Counted from the stretch's first letter, positions 27,501-35,080 are shown. The stretch is DNA of 64,000 nt from Trichopria drosophilae (GCA_030407085.1 CM059586.1:33095501-33159500), one strand, 5' to 3'. Made by a program: numbers and translations. The notes: generated by a model not told the origin, from the letters alone.

Positions 27501-30500
27501 ATTGATGTATTAGTTTCTGCTCGTGTACATCTTTTAAATGTTTTTTCAACCAATCAGTTTCTTATCGCAGATCACAATATGGTTGGCTGTGTTATCGATT
27601 GTCCCAGACGTTTTTGTAATGTTAAATTTATTACCATGCGAAATTTTAATAATTTTAACTCCGATATGTTTAATCAGGCCGCTTTGAATTACCTTTGGAG
27701 TTTAATTTGGGAATGTGAAACAAATAATGTTAAAGTTTCTTTTTGAAACAATCAATCATTGATCTCCTTTGATGTTTTTACTCCGATTAATCATATTAGA
27801 GTTTCTAAGAAGAATGCGCCATGAATTACGTACGTGATTAAGATACTTATTAAAAAACGTAGTACTGCGGAAACCAAAATAAGAAGAACAATGAGACAAT
27901 CAGATACTGATTATTATAAAGGCCTCAGAAATTTTACTTTTAAATTGTAATTGTGAAATTGTTAAAAGAATAACGACTATCGATAGATTAGGATCGTAGT
28001 ATATTTATTTAATTAGTATTTTTCGCAGTAAAGAAATAGGATAAATTAACAGTGAATATCAAATGACACAGTTACCCAATGATGTGAAACAATTTTAGTT
28101 CTCTATATAATTTTATTGATAGTAATAATTAATAGTGTTAATTATTATAGTCATACTTCTAATTATCAATTGACATATAGCCACAATTATTTAAGAATCG
28201 TTACAAGCTAAAAAAATTAATTTTAGATTTGTAACAACAGATAATCAATATTCAAATTTCTATCAAAGGAATTTTTTTCACTGAAGAAGTTTTGAAATCA
28301 TGAGCTGCTTAAACATTAAGATTCTTATTGATTCTTTATACTTATTATTTCTGTTTCTATTGTTAAAAAATGCCAAGCATAGGTTTACTTAAGTACGTGA
28401 AAGCTTTTAATGACTTCAAAAATGTCGTCACTTCATCTTTCGGAAATAATCTATATCCAAATTACAAAGATCATCTTAAATCATTCAAGATAAGTTACAC
28501 GAATTTGGATATCAGCGTTGCTCCCAAAATTCATGCCGTATTCTTCCACGTAGAACAGTACTGTGGCTTGGTTCAAAAAGGAGTGGGATTCTTCTCCGAA
28601 CAAATAGAATTGGTCCATTTTGATTTACAAGCAGTGTGGGAAAAAAATAAAGTTTCCAAAACTGATCCTGAATATGCGAAGAAACTTTTGTGCGCAGTCT
28701 GTATATATAATAGTATGCATGTTTAAGAAAGTTAAGAGCTATTGTAATAGAATTGTAATGTAACGGAATACATTTCTTTTTAATGAATGTATATTAATGA
28801 ATTGTATTAATTCTACATGACTTTTTATATATTCTGATATTAGAATTAATGTCTTATTTATTTTTATGAAGAATATAAGAATTTCAATAATTACAAAAAT
28901 CAAAACAGGTTTTCAGGGGCCCGTTCAGGCGCACCATGTAAAGTTTTAGGTAGTGTACCATAAAAATATTACAAAAATTAGACAAAATCTATCATTACAT
29001 TCTTAGAACTAATTAATGGTCGGGCTCCCCCCTAAATACTGTTGGTTTTAGTGTTGGTTGTTTTTTGTTCTTTTACTTACTTATTTATTTATTTATTGAG
29101 ATCAACGGCACAAATATGCCTTTTACAACGATGTGCCTCGTGGCACTAAATCTATACAATTTATAAAAATAACAAAAATAACGAAAATATGAATTACAAA
29201 AGCCAAACAACTAATTTTAAGACTAAAGCTAATTAAACAGAAAAAAGAAATTTTAAACGAAAGCTGAAGTAAGCCTTCTTATTGTTGATTTGAACGGAAG
29301 TAAACCTAAGCTGCGTACATTGTGCGGTAACATATTCCATTCTCTAAACATGAAGATTTAAGGCTGTAGATGAACCAATCAGATAGTATTTTTGCACTAC
29401 TAATTTTTAAATTTTCTCTAACGTTTGCTTCTAAAGCCAGAAACTCGTCTGGATTCATTAGAAGAATTGCAAATATGTCAGAAAAAATTTTAATTCGTAA
29501 AGATGGAAAGGATGGAATTTAGGAGAAAATTAAAAAATTAGTAGTGCAAAAATACCATCTGATTGGTTCATCTACAGCCTTAAATCTTTATATTTAGTAA
29601 TAATTACTACGAAGTGAACCAAAAAACTTTAAATATTCCATTCTCTTTTAACACGCGGAATAGTTGAGAAAAAGGCGTAATTAGTTTTATGAAGACCCTT
29701 GCAGACAGGTCTAAAAGAGCATAGGCTATGTGAGACTACTCAATGTTCAAATAAATTAAATATAAGGGGACTACGAGTTAAATTTACATTATAGGCCAAA
29801 AGTAAATCATGGTAACGGTGTAAGGAATTTGCAGCAAGGAGATTGAGTGGTTGCGTGATGTTGATAATCGTGGTCAAAAATATGCATTGGAGAACCAGAT
29901 TTGAAGGAAAGACATCTAATTAAATTGTGCTGAACCGATTCCAGATGAGAAATTTCTTGTGCTGTATAAGGTGACCAGATTGACGAGCAATAAAAAAGAT
30001 TTGGCAAAATAATAGTGCGATATAAGTGAATAATAGTATCGACATTGTTAAAGTTCTTAGTTGTTCTCTTTAAGAATCCTAACGCAGACAGAGACTTAGT
30101 AACAACCAAATTTATATGAGCAGAAAATTCCTCCTAAATACCTCCTAGTAGAGACTGTTTCCAGTGATTGCCACTTAATAAAGATTTCTTGAATAAAAAT
30201 TAGCATATGAAAAGTGATGGCGTAAATAATATAAATAAATTAGGGAAATATTGGAGAGTAAATAATAAAACTTAACTTTTTAATGAAGGTGAATTTATCA
30301 TTCGGTGATATTTCAATAAATAATTAGTGAATTTATCGGTATATCCGAACCAATAGAGTCTTAATTTCAAAATTTCGCAATCATTCTTAAAAATTGTTTA
30401 ATTTAATTGTCTAATTACTAATAATTAGTACAGTAGTCCTTCCCTTATTCTAATTTGTCCAGTCAGGCAAGATGGTGGCCTTCTTCCCTTATTCTAATTT

Positions 30501-32275
30501 TCCCCTCTCCCCCACTACTTAGATTTGTAGTCTCACTTTTATCTCTTTTTCTTTTGTTGCGCATGCGCCGTTATTCGTATTTAAAACATCCACACGTCAA
30601 CACACGTCAGTGGGGAGAACGCGTGAGGGGAAATTTTAGAATAGGAGAAGAGAAAAAATTAGAATAAGGGAAGACATTAGAATAAGGGAAGGAGTACTGT
30701 ACTACCTATTTTAAACTATGGGTCTGTAATTTGGGCACCTCATGTTGCTGAGTTGAATGACTCACTTGAAGCTGTCCAGCATAAAATTATACGATATTTA
30801 GCTTTTAAAACGCATTCGCCCATGAGTTTCATGGATCATAACTGTGAACCTTATATGCAGTCATTTGGTCTAGCTAAAATAAGTCAGCAACACTTTTATT
30901 ATGATAATTTATTTATGTTTAAAATTACAAATAATCTTGTGCGACCAATTACTTTGTTTATTCTCAATTCGTTCTACACATTATAATATTCGTAATCCAT
31001 GTATCCTGTCCGAGTCCAATACCCGTTTCAACTATATGTTCTATTCATCTACTGTTCGCCTAACAAGGCAATAGAATCTTCTGTCACATTCTATTCGTAC
31101 ATCCATGTCTATCTCAAGTTTTAAATCCTCCTTGAATAGAACACTGATGTTATAATTATTCTGTAAATGCTTTCTTTGTATGTTGTTCTTTTTCATTTAT
31201 TTTATATTATATTTCAACCATGTACTCAGTTTATCACTGTTTCGCTATTTATTACTTCGACCCAGACCAAGTCTAGACGAAGTAATGAACTAAATCTTCA
31301 CGATTTAGTCCCATTTGGGTTCACAAAAGTCCACGTAAAATAATATAAAAAAAAAAATTGTTTAATTCAATTTAAAATTCGTGTCTCATTCCATCTAAAA
31401 TGAGTTTAAATTTGATTGGCTGGCAAAATGTTTGTCGCACGAAATTTGAAACTCAGAGACTATTGGTTCGGATATACTGATAAATTCACTAATTATTTAA
31501 TAAAACTTAATGTTTCAACCCTAATTCGAGTCTTCTTCAGAAAGGATATGTAAGAAAAAGGATTCAGAAGTATTCAAGTTTCAATGTTTCTCAATCATTC
31601 TTCGTTTACTGGGATATTTAGAAAAGTTACAACCGTCATCCGTAAATATTGTCATCTATACCCAAGATTCATATGCAAAAGCAAATTGTACGAAATTTGT
31701 GTTTACTTTAGCGTATTAAATGAAATAGATGGAATAAAACGATTGCTTTCAGGAAATTGTAATTCATAAAATTGTAACTAACGATTTTACGATAGTTAGC
31801 AAATGATATTCCGGATATTAGTATAAACATCAGTTTCGATGAAACTAGTATTAATATTAAATCAGCGAAGGTGTGAGGATTTAATATATTTTGAATTATA
31901 AATCCTATTCGCTTTACGATGTTCTGTCATGACCTAAATGACCTAATCGAATTAACCCTGACCTTTCGAAATGTTTCAACTTTAAATTGACAGATCCACG
32001 GAGACACCTGTCAGACAATTTTTCACATTCTAATGAGAAATTAATAATAATCAATATACTTTCAGTGTTTTTCATACTCGTTGAAATATACCGAAAAGGG
32101 AGTAAAGGAATAAAAAAAAGTGGTAATTTTTTTTTTGACGTTCGGAAGATGCTTGCATACCTTTAGCGTCGCAGTCGACACAATATTTATTATCTTCATC
32201 GCGGAGCATCTGCGTCAGTAGATTCTGACATTTGTCCTGGATTTGCTTGGCGCGCTCTTTTTCTAGTCGGGACAT
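3421..32275 (-). CDS. SMAP: Stromal membrane-associated ArfGAP (SMAP1/2 homologue), 8 coding exons, 458 aa
   Basis: GTPase-activating protein for Arf (Arf6/Arf1 in vertebrates) acting in clathrin-dependent trafficking. Coding exons, 5' to 3': 32161-32275, 24761-24894, 9853-10020, 8583-8787, 8196-8471, 7921-8120, 3601-3768, 3421-3531. All junctions are GT/AG with matching phase, total 1377 nt. Residues about 15-135 form the ArfGAP domain. The zinc finger is C32-x2-C35-x16-C52-x2-C55, followed by the catalytic arginine R60 in [10 protein letters not shown] basic segment (149-168) follows, then a clathrin box LLGLD at 204-208 and the family motif TKDSILALY at 276-284. The Gln/Asn/Met/Pro-rich tail ends TLSTNLWQ, much like vertebrate SMAPs. 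Length fits the family (about 430-470). The start gives [20 protein letters not shown], as expected for the family. Confidence 0.95.
3601..3768 (-). CDS. SMAP: SMAP coding exon 7 (residues 367-422)
   Basis: Acceptor TTGTAG|CCA and donor CAG|GTATTA, phase 0. It encodes a Gly/Asn/Gln-rich segment including [12 protein letters not shown] and QPQPQNFAQ. The real exon starts upstream of its first internal Met. Confidence 0.9.
4769..4965. repeat. Inverted-repeat element in SMAP intron 6
   Basis: Two arms of about 54 bp (4769-4822 and 4912-4965) are near-perfect inverted copies reading GGAGTAAAAAAATGGCCAAC inward. They flank a loop of about 88 bp containing a GAGGTCCTCCTCAGGGG hairpin. On the minus strand the loop reads CCCCTGAGGAGGACC then GATGGAAACG. 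This is a MITE- or Penelope-end-like structure; the family is not identified. Confidence 0.7.
5132..6110 (-). mobile_element. Non-LTR retrotransposon reverse-transcriptase fragment, interrupted by a fold-back insert
   Basis: Minus-strand frames at 6009-6105 and 5132-5283 carry late reverse-transcriptase signatures: [20 protein letters not shown] in the first, [18 protein letters not shown] in the second. They are separated only by the palindrome at 5282-6008 and line up as one coding stretch across it, so the palindrome inserted into an older LINE copy. There is no endonuclease or palm domain nearby, so this is a dead remnant. Confidence 0.75.
5282..6008. repeat. 727-bp fold-back element, 31-bp loop
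   Basis: Arms 5282-5621 and 5653-6008 are near-identical inverted copies ending ATATGGGGCATTTTACGTG. The innermost bases are GACTAGTGCGGTGCACA and its reverse complement. Arm reading frames mirror each other (MYKNHLRQN on both strands), which is a shadow of the palindrome, not a gene. Confidence 0.9.
6110..6335 (-). mobile_element. Second LINE family fragment
   Basis: A minus-strand frame reads [17 protein letters not shown], then [20 protein letters not shown]: the connection region after the polymerase core of a jockey-like non-LTR reverse transcriptase. It resembles the fragment at 29807-30109 ([20 protein letters not shown]), so both probably come from one family. Confidence 0.7.
6360..7455 (+). 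mobile_element. LINE reverse-transcriptase fragment, frameshifted
   Basis: Plus-strand pieces in three frames give, in order: [16 protein letters not shown] (about 6371), [15 protein letters not shown] (6655-6700), PGIDGIS-like text near 6830, [20 protein letters not shown] (7166-7225), a SSVP-GC-LG turn (7330-7350) and IFADDLYIF (7425-7452). These are the linker and palm motifs of a non-LTR reverse transcriptase. The FADD box keeps its acidic pair, but several frameshifts and a stop in the SVPQG-equivalent motif show it is inactive. It ends just after FADD. Confidence 0.85.
7481..7800 (-). mobile_element. LINE reverse-transcriptase fragment (finger/palm start)
   Basis: A minus-strand frame reads [16 protein letters not shown], then [17 protein letters not shown] and [10 protein letters not shown]. 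This is the start of a non-LTR reverse-transcriptase domain. It abuts the oppositely oriented fragment at 7455 through a short (AAAT)n tail at 7482-7500, suggesting independent insertion events. Confidence 0.85.
7921..8120 (-). CDS. SMAP: SMAP coding exon 6 (residues 300-366)
   Basis: Acceptor AATAG|GA and donor ATG|GTGAGT. It encodes a Met/Gln/Asn/Pro-rich segment starting [10 protein letters not shown] and ending STMQPQM. Confidence 0.92.
8196..8471 (-). CDS. SMAP: SMAP coding exon 5 (residues 208-299)
   Basis: Acceptor CATAG|AC and donor TCAG|GTACAT. It encodes a Ser/Thr/Ala-rich linker with acidic patches ([17 protein letters not shown]) and the conserved [10 protein letters not shown] motif. 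Confidence 0.92.
8583..8787 (-). CDS. SMAP: SMAP coding exon 4 (residues 140-207)
   Basis: Acceptor TTCCAG|GTT and donor CTCG|GTATGT. It encodes a basic coiled segment ([14 protein letters not shown]) and the start of the clathrin box DLLGL(D), which is completed by the next exon. Confidence 0.93.
8867..9806. mobile_element. piggyBac-like non-autonomous element (TTAA target sites)
   Basis: The 940-bp unit is bounded by TTAA at 8863-8866 and 9807-9810. Terminal inverted repeats are CCTTTGCCGGTCAC and GTGACCGGCGAAGG (13 of 14 match). Just inside each end is a hairpin-forming GGGGTCCAGTAGACCCC-type motif (about 8883-8900 and 9748-9766). A plus-strand frame at 9005-9319 includes [20 protein letters not shown], perhaps a remnant of a transposase N-terminus; no DDD catalytic region is present. 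It fills SMAP intron 3. Confidence 0.82.
9853..10020 (-). CDS. SMAP: SMAP coding exon 3 (residues 84-139)
   Basis: Acceptor TGTTGCAG|AGC and donor AAG|GTTTGT, phase 0 on both sides. It encodes the end of the ArfGAP fold, from [10 protein letters not shown] to [12 protein letters not shown] and [10 protein letters not shown]. Confidence 0.95.
10260..11021. repeat. 762-bp palindrome built of two smaller palindromes
   Basis: Outer ends are inverted copies: TATATGGGCAAATCC at about 10260 and its complement ending at 11021. Each half is itself inverted: the left arm pairs AGTCCTTTTTAAGTCCACT (10384) with its partner near 10530-10546, centred near 10465. The right half repeats this with a centre near 10815. 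The central junction (about 10620-10665) separates two ACATGACTATTTTAGAA blocks. It lies in SMAP intron 2. Confidence 0.88.
11050..12060. repeat. Dispersed repeat copy 1, split by a fold-back insert
   Basis: Shares long blocks with 34438-35080: GGGCATATCC-TAGAACTTTTA at the start, the ATTAGAGGAACATC block, TGGTCTTATTCTA and the CACTCGTT-AAAATGCCCTTTCG block near the end. In this copy the middle is replaced by an inverted-repeat insert (about 11353-11803) rich in GAATAC words. In the other copy the same point holds unrelated sequence. Confidence 0.75.
11353..11803. repeat. Inverted-repeat insert within the dispersed repeat
   Basis: Ends CAGCAATCGAATTTGGATAG and CTATCCAATTCCGGCAATG are imperfect inverted copies. 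The arms continue through the paired blocks GAATCCATACTTTGG and CAAAGTATGAATTC. The centre is AT-rich, with repeated GTATTC and GAATAC words. Confidence 0.6.
12061..13095. repeat. Copy of the AATGGGTTAA fold-back family (left end lost)
   Basis: Closely matches the canonical copy at 49172-50117 over several blocks: ATTTGGAAAAATTTTACTCC, CATTCTAACATCACTTTCA, TTCAAGATGGCGACT and the TCTAAGACATTTTTATTCTTAG inverted pair. It ends GGCCTTAATGGGTTAAA at 13073-13089. A SINE is inserted near 12200. Confidence 0.75.
12196..12540 (+). mobile_element. tRNA-derived SINE with poly(A) tail, 5' truncated
   Basis: GACTACGAAGTCGTAGG (an anticodon-arm-like hairpin) is followed by GTGAGTTCGATCCCCGTC, a good match to the RNA polymerase III B box GTTCGANTCC. 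A body of about 290 bp follows, then a run of about 23 A at 12518-12540. No complete A box or acceptor stem was found, so the 5' end is truncated. The canonical fold-back copy lacks it, which marks both insertion edges. A similar tail, ATACGCCCGTAATTTAAAAA, occurs at 36303-36326. Confidence 0.75.
13096..14072. repeat. Degenerate second copy of the AATGGGTTAA family
   Basis: Contains AAGTC/TCTAAAG and TTTTCGAAAAATT words like its neighbour and ends GGGCTTTAATGGGTTAA at 14056-14072. The minus-strand reading frame at 13653-14090 begins inside this terminal repeat and has no recognisable domain, so it is not called as a gene. Confidence 0.5.
14073..15280. other. Intronic sequence with no recognised feature
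   Basis: AT-rich SMAP intron 2. No exon-like sequence or clear repeat ends seen. Confidence 0.4.
15283..15612. repeat. 330-bp inverted-repeat element
   Basis: Arms of about 75 bp pair GCCTCAATACAAGAGAAAGA (about 15311) with TCTTTCTCTTGTATTGAGG (about 15567). The loop is pyrimidine-rich (TCTATGTTTTTTTTCTATG). A minus-strand reading frame across it is a repeat shadow. Confidence 0.75.
15639..16328. repeat. 690-bp TTAA-bounded fold-back element with a 121-bp internal repeat
   Basis: Ends TTAACCCTTTGAGTCAC and GTGACTCAAAGGGTTAA are perfect inverted repeats. Inside, two consecutive units starting CCATATTGGATCCGCCATC (16081 and 16202) lie 121 bp apart, opposed to an inverted copy at about 15955. 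The AATGGCGGATCC core recurs elsewhere in the window. Confidence 0.85.
16329..17990. other. SMAP intron 2, weakly structured
   Basis: No gene recognised. A frame at 16822-17064 has several cysteines ([21 protein letters not shown]) but no known pattern. A weak inverted repeat pairs AGGTAGGATTCTCAT (about 17500) with ATGAAAATCCTACTT (about 17842). Confidence 0.35.
17991..18638. repeat. 648-bp fold-back element with TTCCGAATG repeats
   Basis: Ends GGGGGG-GGTTAAAATTCCG and its inverted partner ending at 18638 define the unit. Both arms carry strings of 15-25 bp units built on the words TTCCGAA and ATCCGAA. The inner arm CAACTGCACCACTTTCAGGC (18440) pairs with CTGAAAGTGGTGCAGTTG (18198). Confidence 0.8.
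18639..20728. other. SMAP intron 2, no gene recognised
   Basis: AT-rich. Reading frames at 19677-19988 (plus) and 20264-20458 (minus) lack recognisable motifs. A short coding-like run at 19620-19685 ([20 protein letters not shown]) may be transposon debris, but I could not assign it. Confidence 0.3.
20731..20924. repeat. 194-bp MITE-like inverted repeat
   Basis: Arms of about 70 bp include AGTAAAATATGGACCAGAC (20769) paired with GTCTAGTCCGTATTTTACT, and the strong pair ACATCTTTCGTA / TACGAAAGATGT. The loop is about 50 bp. Confidence 0.78.
20925..22883. other. AT-rich intronic sequence
   Basis: SMAP intron 2. Nothing recognised except scattered TTCTTAGAA words related to the AATGGGTTAA family. 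Confidence 0.3.
22884..23390. repeat. Direct repeat, two copies about 190 bp long
   Basis: Copies at 22884-23070 and 23196-23385 share AATCATAGAATATGCTTTTT-type starts, a TTTTTAAACACTTTAAA-GACAAATTTCTCAAAATA block and a TTTTAAAACTTTTTAGTCTCTC-type end. They sit 312 bp apart in the same orientation. Confidence 0.7.
23391..24760. other. SMAP intron 2, end portion
   Basis: No exon other than the one starting at 24761. It contains, on the minus strand near 24262-24300, TTGAAGAGGGCC followed by GGCCGAAATG, a motif shared with the fold-back at 53489-54219. Confidence 0.4.
24761..24894 (-). CDS. SMAP: SMAP coding exon 2 (residues 39-83)
   Basis: Acceptor TTACAG|GT and donor GTG|GTAAGT. It encodes [19 protein letters not shown] onward: the second zinc-finger pair, the catalytic arginine and the [14 protein letters not shown] core. 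It carries no internal ATG, so it gives no conventional open reading frame. Confidence 0.95.
24895..27110. other. SMAP intron 1, first part
   Basis: AT-rich, no gene recognised. A small hairpin at about 25572-25630 pairs CAGGGATTCCCGTG with CACGGGATCCTG in an unusually GC-rich patch. Confidence 0.35.
27120..27960 (+). mobile_element. LINE AP-endonuclease domain fragment
   Basis: Plus-strand pieces, with stops and frameshifts, read [11 protein letters not shown] (about 27145), GVFYRPSY (27268-27295), [15 protein letters not shown] (27357-27400), [17 protein letters not shown] (27493-27545) and [10 protein letters not shown] (27564-27595). These are the successive motifs of the apurinic endonuclease domain of jockey/R1-group LINEs, including the DFN and SDH-type (here ADH) catalytic motifs. 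It is inactive. Confidence 0.85.
28370..28726 (+). CDS. 118-codon reading frame of unknown, probably transposon-derived origin
   Basis: A single uninterrupted frame from ATG to TAA lies on the plus strand, opposite to the host gene SMAP. Visible features: [35 protein letters not shown] and a C-terminal [11 protein letters not shown]. The protein seems to start mid-domain. Text of the style H-x-x-x-(F/W)-SEQ-x-x-E-x-x-H resembles repeated uncharacterised insect proteins, so I infer the 3' part of a transposon gene. It is more codon-like than its AT-rich surroundings. It could also be a genuine nested gene; no promoter was identified. Confidence 0.4.
   Translation: MPSIGLLKYVKAFNDFKNVVTSSFGNNLYPNYKDHLKSFKISYTNLDISVAPKIHAVFFHVEQYCGLVQKGVGFFSEQIELVHFDLQAVWEKNKVSKTDPEYAKKLLCAVCIYNSMHV
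29085..30115 (-). mobile_element. LINE 3' portion with reverse-transcriptase end
   Basis: The minus-strand frame 29807-30109 reads [18 protein letters not shown], then [20 protein letters not shown] and [16 protein letters not shown]: the end of a jockey-like reverse transcriptase. Sequence to about 29085 is probably its 3' region, ending at a TTATTTATTTATTTATTGAG boundary. A fold-back (29353-29588) lies inside. Confidence 0.75.
29353..29588. repeat. 236-bp fold-back inside the LINE remnant
   Basis: Arms of about 65 bp are near-perfect: AAGATTTAAGGCTGTAGATG at the left, CATCTACAGCCTTAAATCTT at the right, with the block TTTTTGCACTACTAATTTTT and its complement inside. Confidence 0.88.
30428..30703. 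repeat. 276-bp MITE with CCCTTATTCTAATTT termini
   Basis: Left AGTACAGTAGTCCTTCCCTT and right AAGGGAAGGAGTACTGTACT are near-perfect inverted ends. The word CCCTTATTCTAAT is repeated twice in each arm. The loop carries the palindrome TGCGCATGCGCC (30558-30569). Confidence 0.85.
30704..31330 (+). mobile_element. LINE reverse-transcriptase 3' fragment
   Basis: Plus-strand text reads [10 protein letters not shown], then [15 protein letters not shown] and SPMSFMDH, matching the end of the family seen at 29807-30109 on the other strand. The untranslated tail ends near 31330. Confidence 0.78.
31521..32071. other. SMAP intron 1, proximal part
   Basis: No feature recognised. The frame 31584-31769 has no known motif. 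Confidence 0.3.
32161..32275 (-). CDS. SMAP: SMAP coding exon 1 (residues 1-38)
   Basis: Starts at ATG 32275-32273 and ends at donor AAAG|GTATGC in phase 1. It encodes the N-terminal helix and the first zinc-finger pair, YCVDC. The next exon is 7.3 kb away. Confidence 0.93.
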
Positions 32276-32720
32276 TGTTGCGTCTTTCGGCGGAGATCCG
32301 TTCCGGTTTTCGACACCGCTAAATCGCGATCCCGGCCTACGGCCACGACTTCTCGCCTTTCTTTTCTTCCGTCCTCTTCCTGCTTTTTCCGCTACGTTGC
32401 TGCTGTTGCTGCTACATATACGCCACGATCGCCACGATCTCTCGACAAAACTCGATCACTCGCTCTCTGTCACTTGCACTTACAACTATAGAGTGAATAG
32501 GAGCATGTATAGTTATTCTTTTGTTGAGGTGTACAGTGTCTACAGTCTGATTGTGACTTGTGTAGTCTATCACTTTTCAATGATCAGGCTATCATATTGC
32601 TCTCTCTTTCTCAAAGTTTACGCTTTAACATGTGTCAGTATGTATACGTGGATTGTTGGCTGTACACGCAGAACAAACTAGCTGCGTGACGTCATAATGC
32701 ATGTGCTTATTAAAATACCA
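32276..32720 (-). promoter_or_regulatory. SMAP 5' flank and probable promoter
   Basis: Sequence just upstream of the SMAP start is less AT-rich than its surroundings, with CpG-containing words (CACGATCGCCACGATC). No transcription start can be fixed from sequence. The plus-strand reading frame at 32232-32681 is antisense to the first exon and this flank and is not called. Confidence 0.45.
32687..32694. promoter_or_regulatory. Consensus cAMP response element upstream of SMAP
   Basis: TGACGTCA, the full palindromic CREB/ATF site, lies 412 bp upstream of the SMAP start codon. It is a perfect match to a known motif; function is inferred only. Confidence 0.4.
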
Positions 32721-33077
32721 TTAGAGGGTAATGATTGGCCTACACGTGTCGGGTTTTATATTTTGTGTTTCAAACCACAGTGAAAAATTAGAAATTCCCT
32801 ATAAGTGCGTGACCCTAAATTTTTTCACCAGAGTAAGAAGAGTGCACCAGTGTATCTACGATTCAGTGAATTTTTTACGACAATGTTGTTGAAGGTTGTT
32901 CTATTCGAATGCATCGATAAGCTAATTATAATTCACTAAGATATCTCGCAATGAATATAACAAAATAGTTATCACTTTTCATGCTATGAAGCTCCGTAAT
33001 TCTTACAAACGACAAAATTTTACCGTTTGAGGTTAGGGATTTTATAATAGACAAAATCACATCACGTGAGATTACAC

Positions 33078-33184
33078 CCCTGCAAACACGGAAAGTAACA
33101 GTTATGTTATATTTACGTAATGGTTACATTGTTACATAAATGTTACATAGTTGTTACATAACTGTTACTTTTGTGTTTGCAGGG
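33078..33184. repeat. 107-bp MITE-like palindrome
   Basis: Ends CCCTGCAAACAC and GTGTTTGCAGGG are perfect inverted repeats. The arms continue as AAAGTAACAGTTATGT / ACATAACTGTTACTTT, with several GTTACAT words in the middle. Confidence 0.88.
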
Positions 33185-33214
33185 ACGCTAAACGTTGGTT
33201 CTTATATGAGCATC

Positions 33215-34437
33215 GTCGGCTTGGTGGAAAACCATACCATTACAGATTTGTGTTGTAAAACATACCATTTCGTAGAATGAGTATAAAACAGTTAAACATT
33301 ATAGAACATCCCTGGAAAAAATGAAGCGTTATTGAAGCGTTACGCGAGCGTAAAAATGTCCAAATTCACGCTTATGATACGCTTAACACACTCCTTAGCT
33401 CTCTGGCAAAAAATGGAAGAGTCGTTAAGCGTAATACGTTTAGCGTTTTTTGTCCAAATTCACTCTTTGTCAACTCTTTTGGCACGCTTTTTTAACGTTT
33501 TGCCTTTGACACTCTTACAGTCACTCTTGAGCCATTTTTACCAGGGATACCATTTCAACTCTGAAACTTTTTTCTTCCGTTTTAAGTTGGCAATACTGGA
33601 CAGAAATTCATAAAATTACGAATTTTTAAAAAGATGTGTTTATATGGATGGTGTTATTTTTCTCTTAGCGACAAATTTTACACTATCCAGCTTAATTATC
33701 AACAGTATTCAAATTTACGATAATTTTTTTTTCTAAAAACTTCCGACTGTATATTATATTTTCTACTATATCTTCTCCGCATTATTTTTAATTGTAATTG
33801 AAGGAAAATAAAAATGTTTCTAGTAAACCAACGCATATTTTAGTATTGCATATGTCATGATATGTACTGTTTTTTCTTTAAATGAATTAAAAACTATGCG
33901 ATATTAAAATATGCCTTGGTTTACCAGTAATCTTTTTGTTTTCCAGGTTAGTGTTATTATTTTCAGATGTTTCCATTTGAATAAAAACTTCAATCAGAAT
34001 TAAAAATAATGCGCAGATGATACAGAAGAAAATATAGTAGACAAAAATCTAATATACATTCGGAAGTTTTTAGAAAAAAATTATCGTAAATCTGAATACT
34101 GTTGATAATTTATACGGGGTAGTGTAAAAGAAAAGATTGAATTGTTTCAGTTCAAGATACATTTTTAGTACATTTGTCGCTAAGAGAAAAATAACACCAT
34201 CCGTATAACACATATTTTTTTAAATTCGTAACTTTATGAATTTCTGTCCAATATTACCAATTTAAAACGAAAAAATAAGTTTCAAAATGGGTCAACAAAA
34301 AGAGTCGAAATGGTACGTTCTATTATAATGGTCCGCCGGAATGATATGATTCTTACAGGTATGTTTTATACTCATTCCATGAAATGGTATGTTTTAGAAC
34401 ACAAATCTGTAATGGTATGGTTTTCCACTAAGCCGAC
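33215..34437. repeat. 1.2-kb fold-back element
   Basis: Ends GTCGGCTTGGTGGAAAACC and GGTTTTCCACTAAGCCGAC are inverted, continuing as ATACCATTACAGATTTGTG and partner. Matching inner blocks include TTTCTCTTAGCGACAAAT (33660) against its complement near 34180. The centre is near 33825. The frame 33332-33613 is within the left arm and not a gene. Confidence 0.85.
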
Positions 34438-35080
34438 GGCATATCCCTAGAACTTTTATCTTTCGTAAGGGTTAGTGGTTCAAGACTTCTCCCATGATGT
34501 ATTTCATATAATAATAGCATAAAATATAATAAAGTATGTTTAATTAGAGGAACATCATACTTTAAAGTATGTTTTATATAATTTAAACATACAAAATTTG
34601 TTTTCAATTAAACAGCTATAACTTTTTTAAGTCATTGAATAATGACCTGAAAATTTGTGTACAACTTCCCTACTATACTTAAATATACAGGATCACTGAC
34701 TATTGGTGCGTGCCGATAAATAAGAAAGAGTTAGCATGCACTAAACTATGAAAAATGATTTTTTTCGAAAATACAACATTGATGACTATTTGTGCTATAA
34801 TTTAAGTTTTGCTTTAGCTAAAATACGAAAGACTGGTCTTATTCTATACGTAAAACTCTACAAAATGGCGCTCCGTATTTGAGCGTTCCTCTTCAGGAAA
34901 AGTTTTTATAATACTTTGAATTTTGAAATTTAAAGCGCCACTCGTTAAAAAAATGCCCTTTCGATCTGACACACATTAGTATGTACTTAAAATGTTTCGC
35001 TAACCATTGCTCCTGGTAATCACATCTCAAACATCATGTAAGCAATTTCTTCCATGCTGATATTCATATTTAAGGCTTTA
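34438..35080. repeat. Dispersed repeat copy 2
   Basis: Partner of 11050-12060 (shared ends and inner blocks listed there). It directly abuts the fold-back at 34437. The reading frame on the minus strand across 35020-35319 runs from this repeat into unique sequence and has no known motif. Confidence 0.75.

Larger units (their letters stand above)
30240..31520. repeat. Split fold-back element carrying nested insertions
   Basis: The left arm around 30315-30375 (AATTAGTGAATTTATC-GGTATATCCGAACC) is inverted at 31460-31500 (GGTTCGGATATACTGATAAA). Between them lie a MITE (30428-30703) and a LINE fragment (about 30704-31330). The simplest reading is that later elements landed in the loop. Confidence 0.65.

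Noticed and set aside
32232..32681. 149-codon plus-strand frame
   Set aside because: It runs antisense to SMAP exon 1 and its promoter, and has no known motif.
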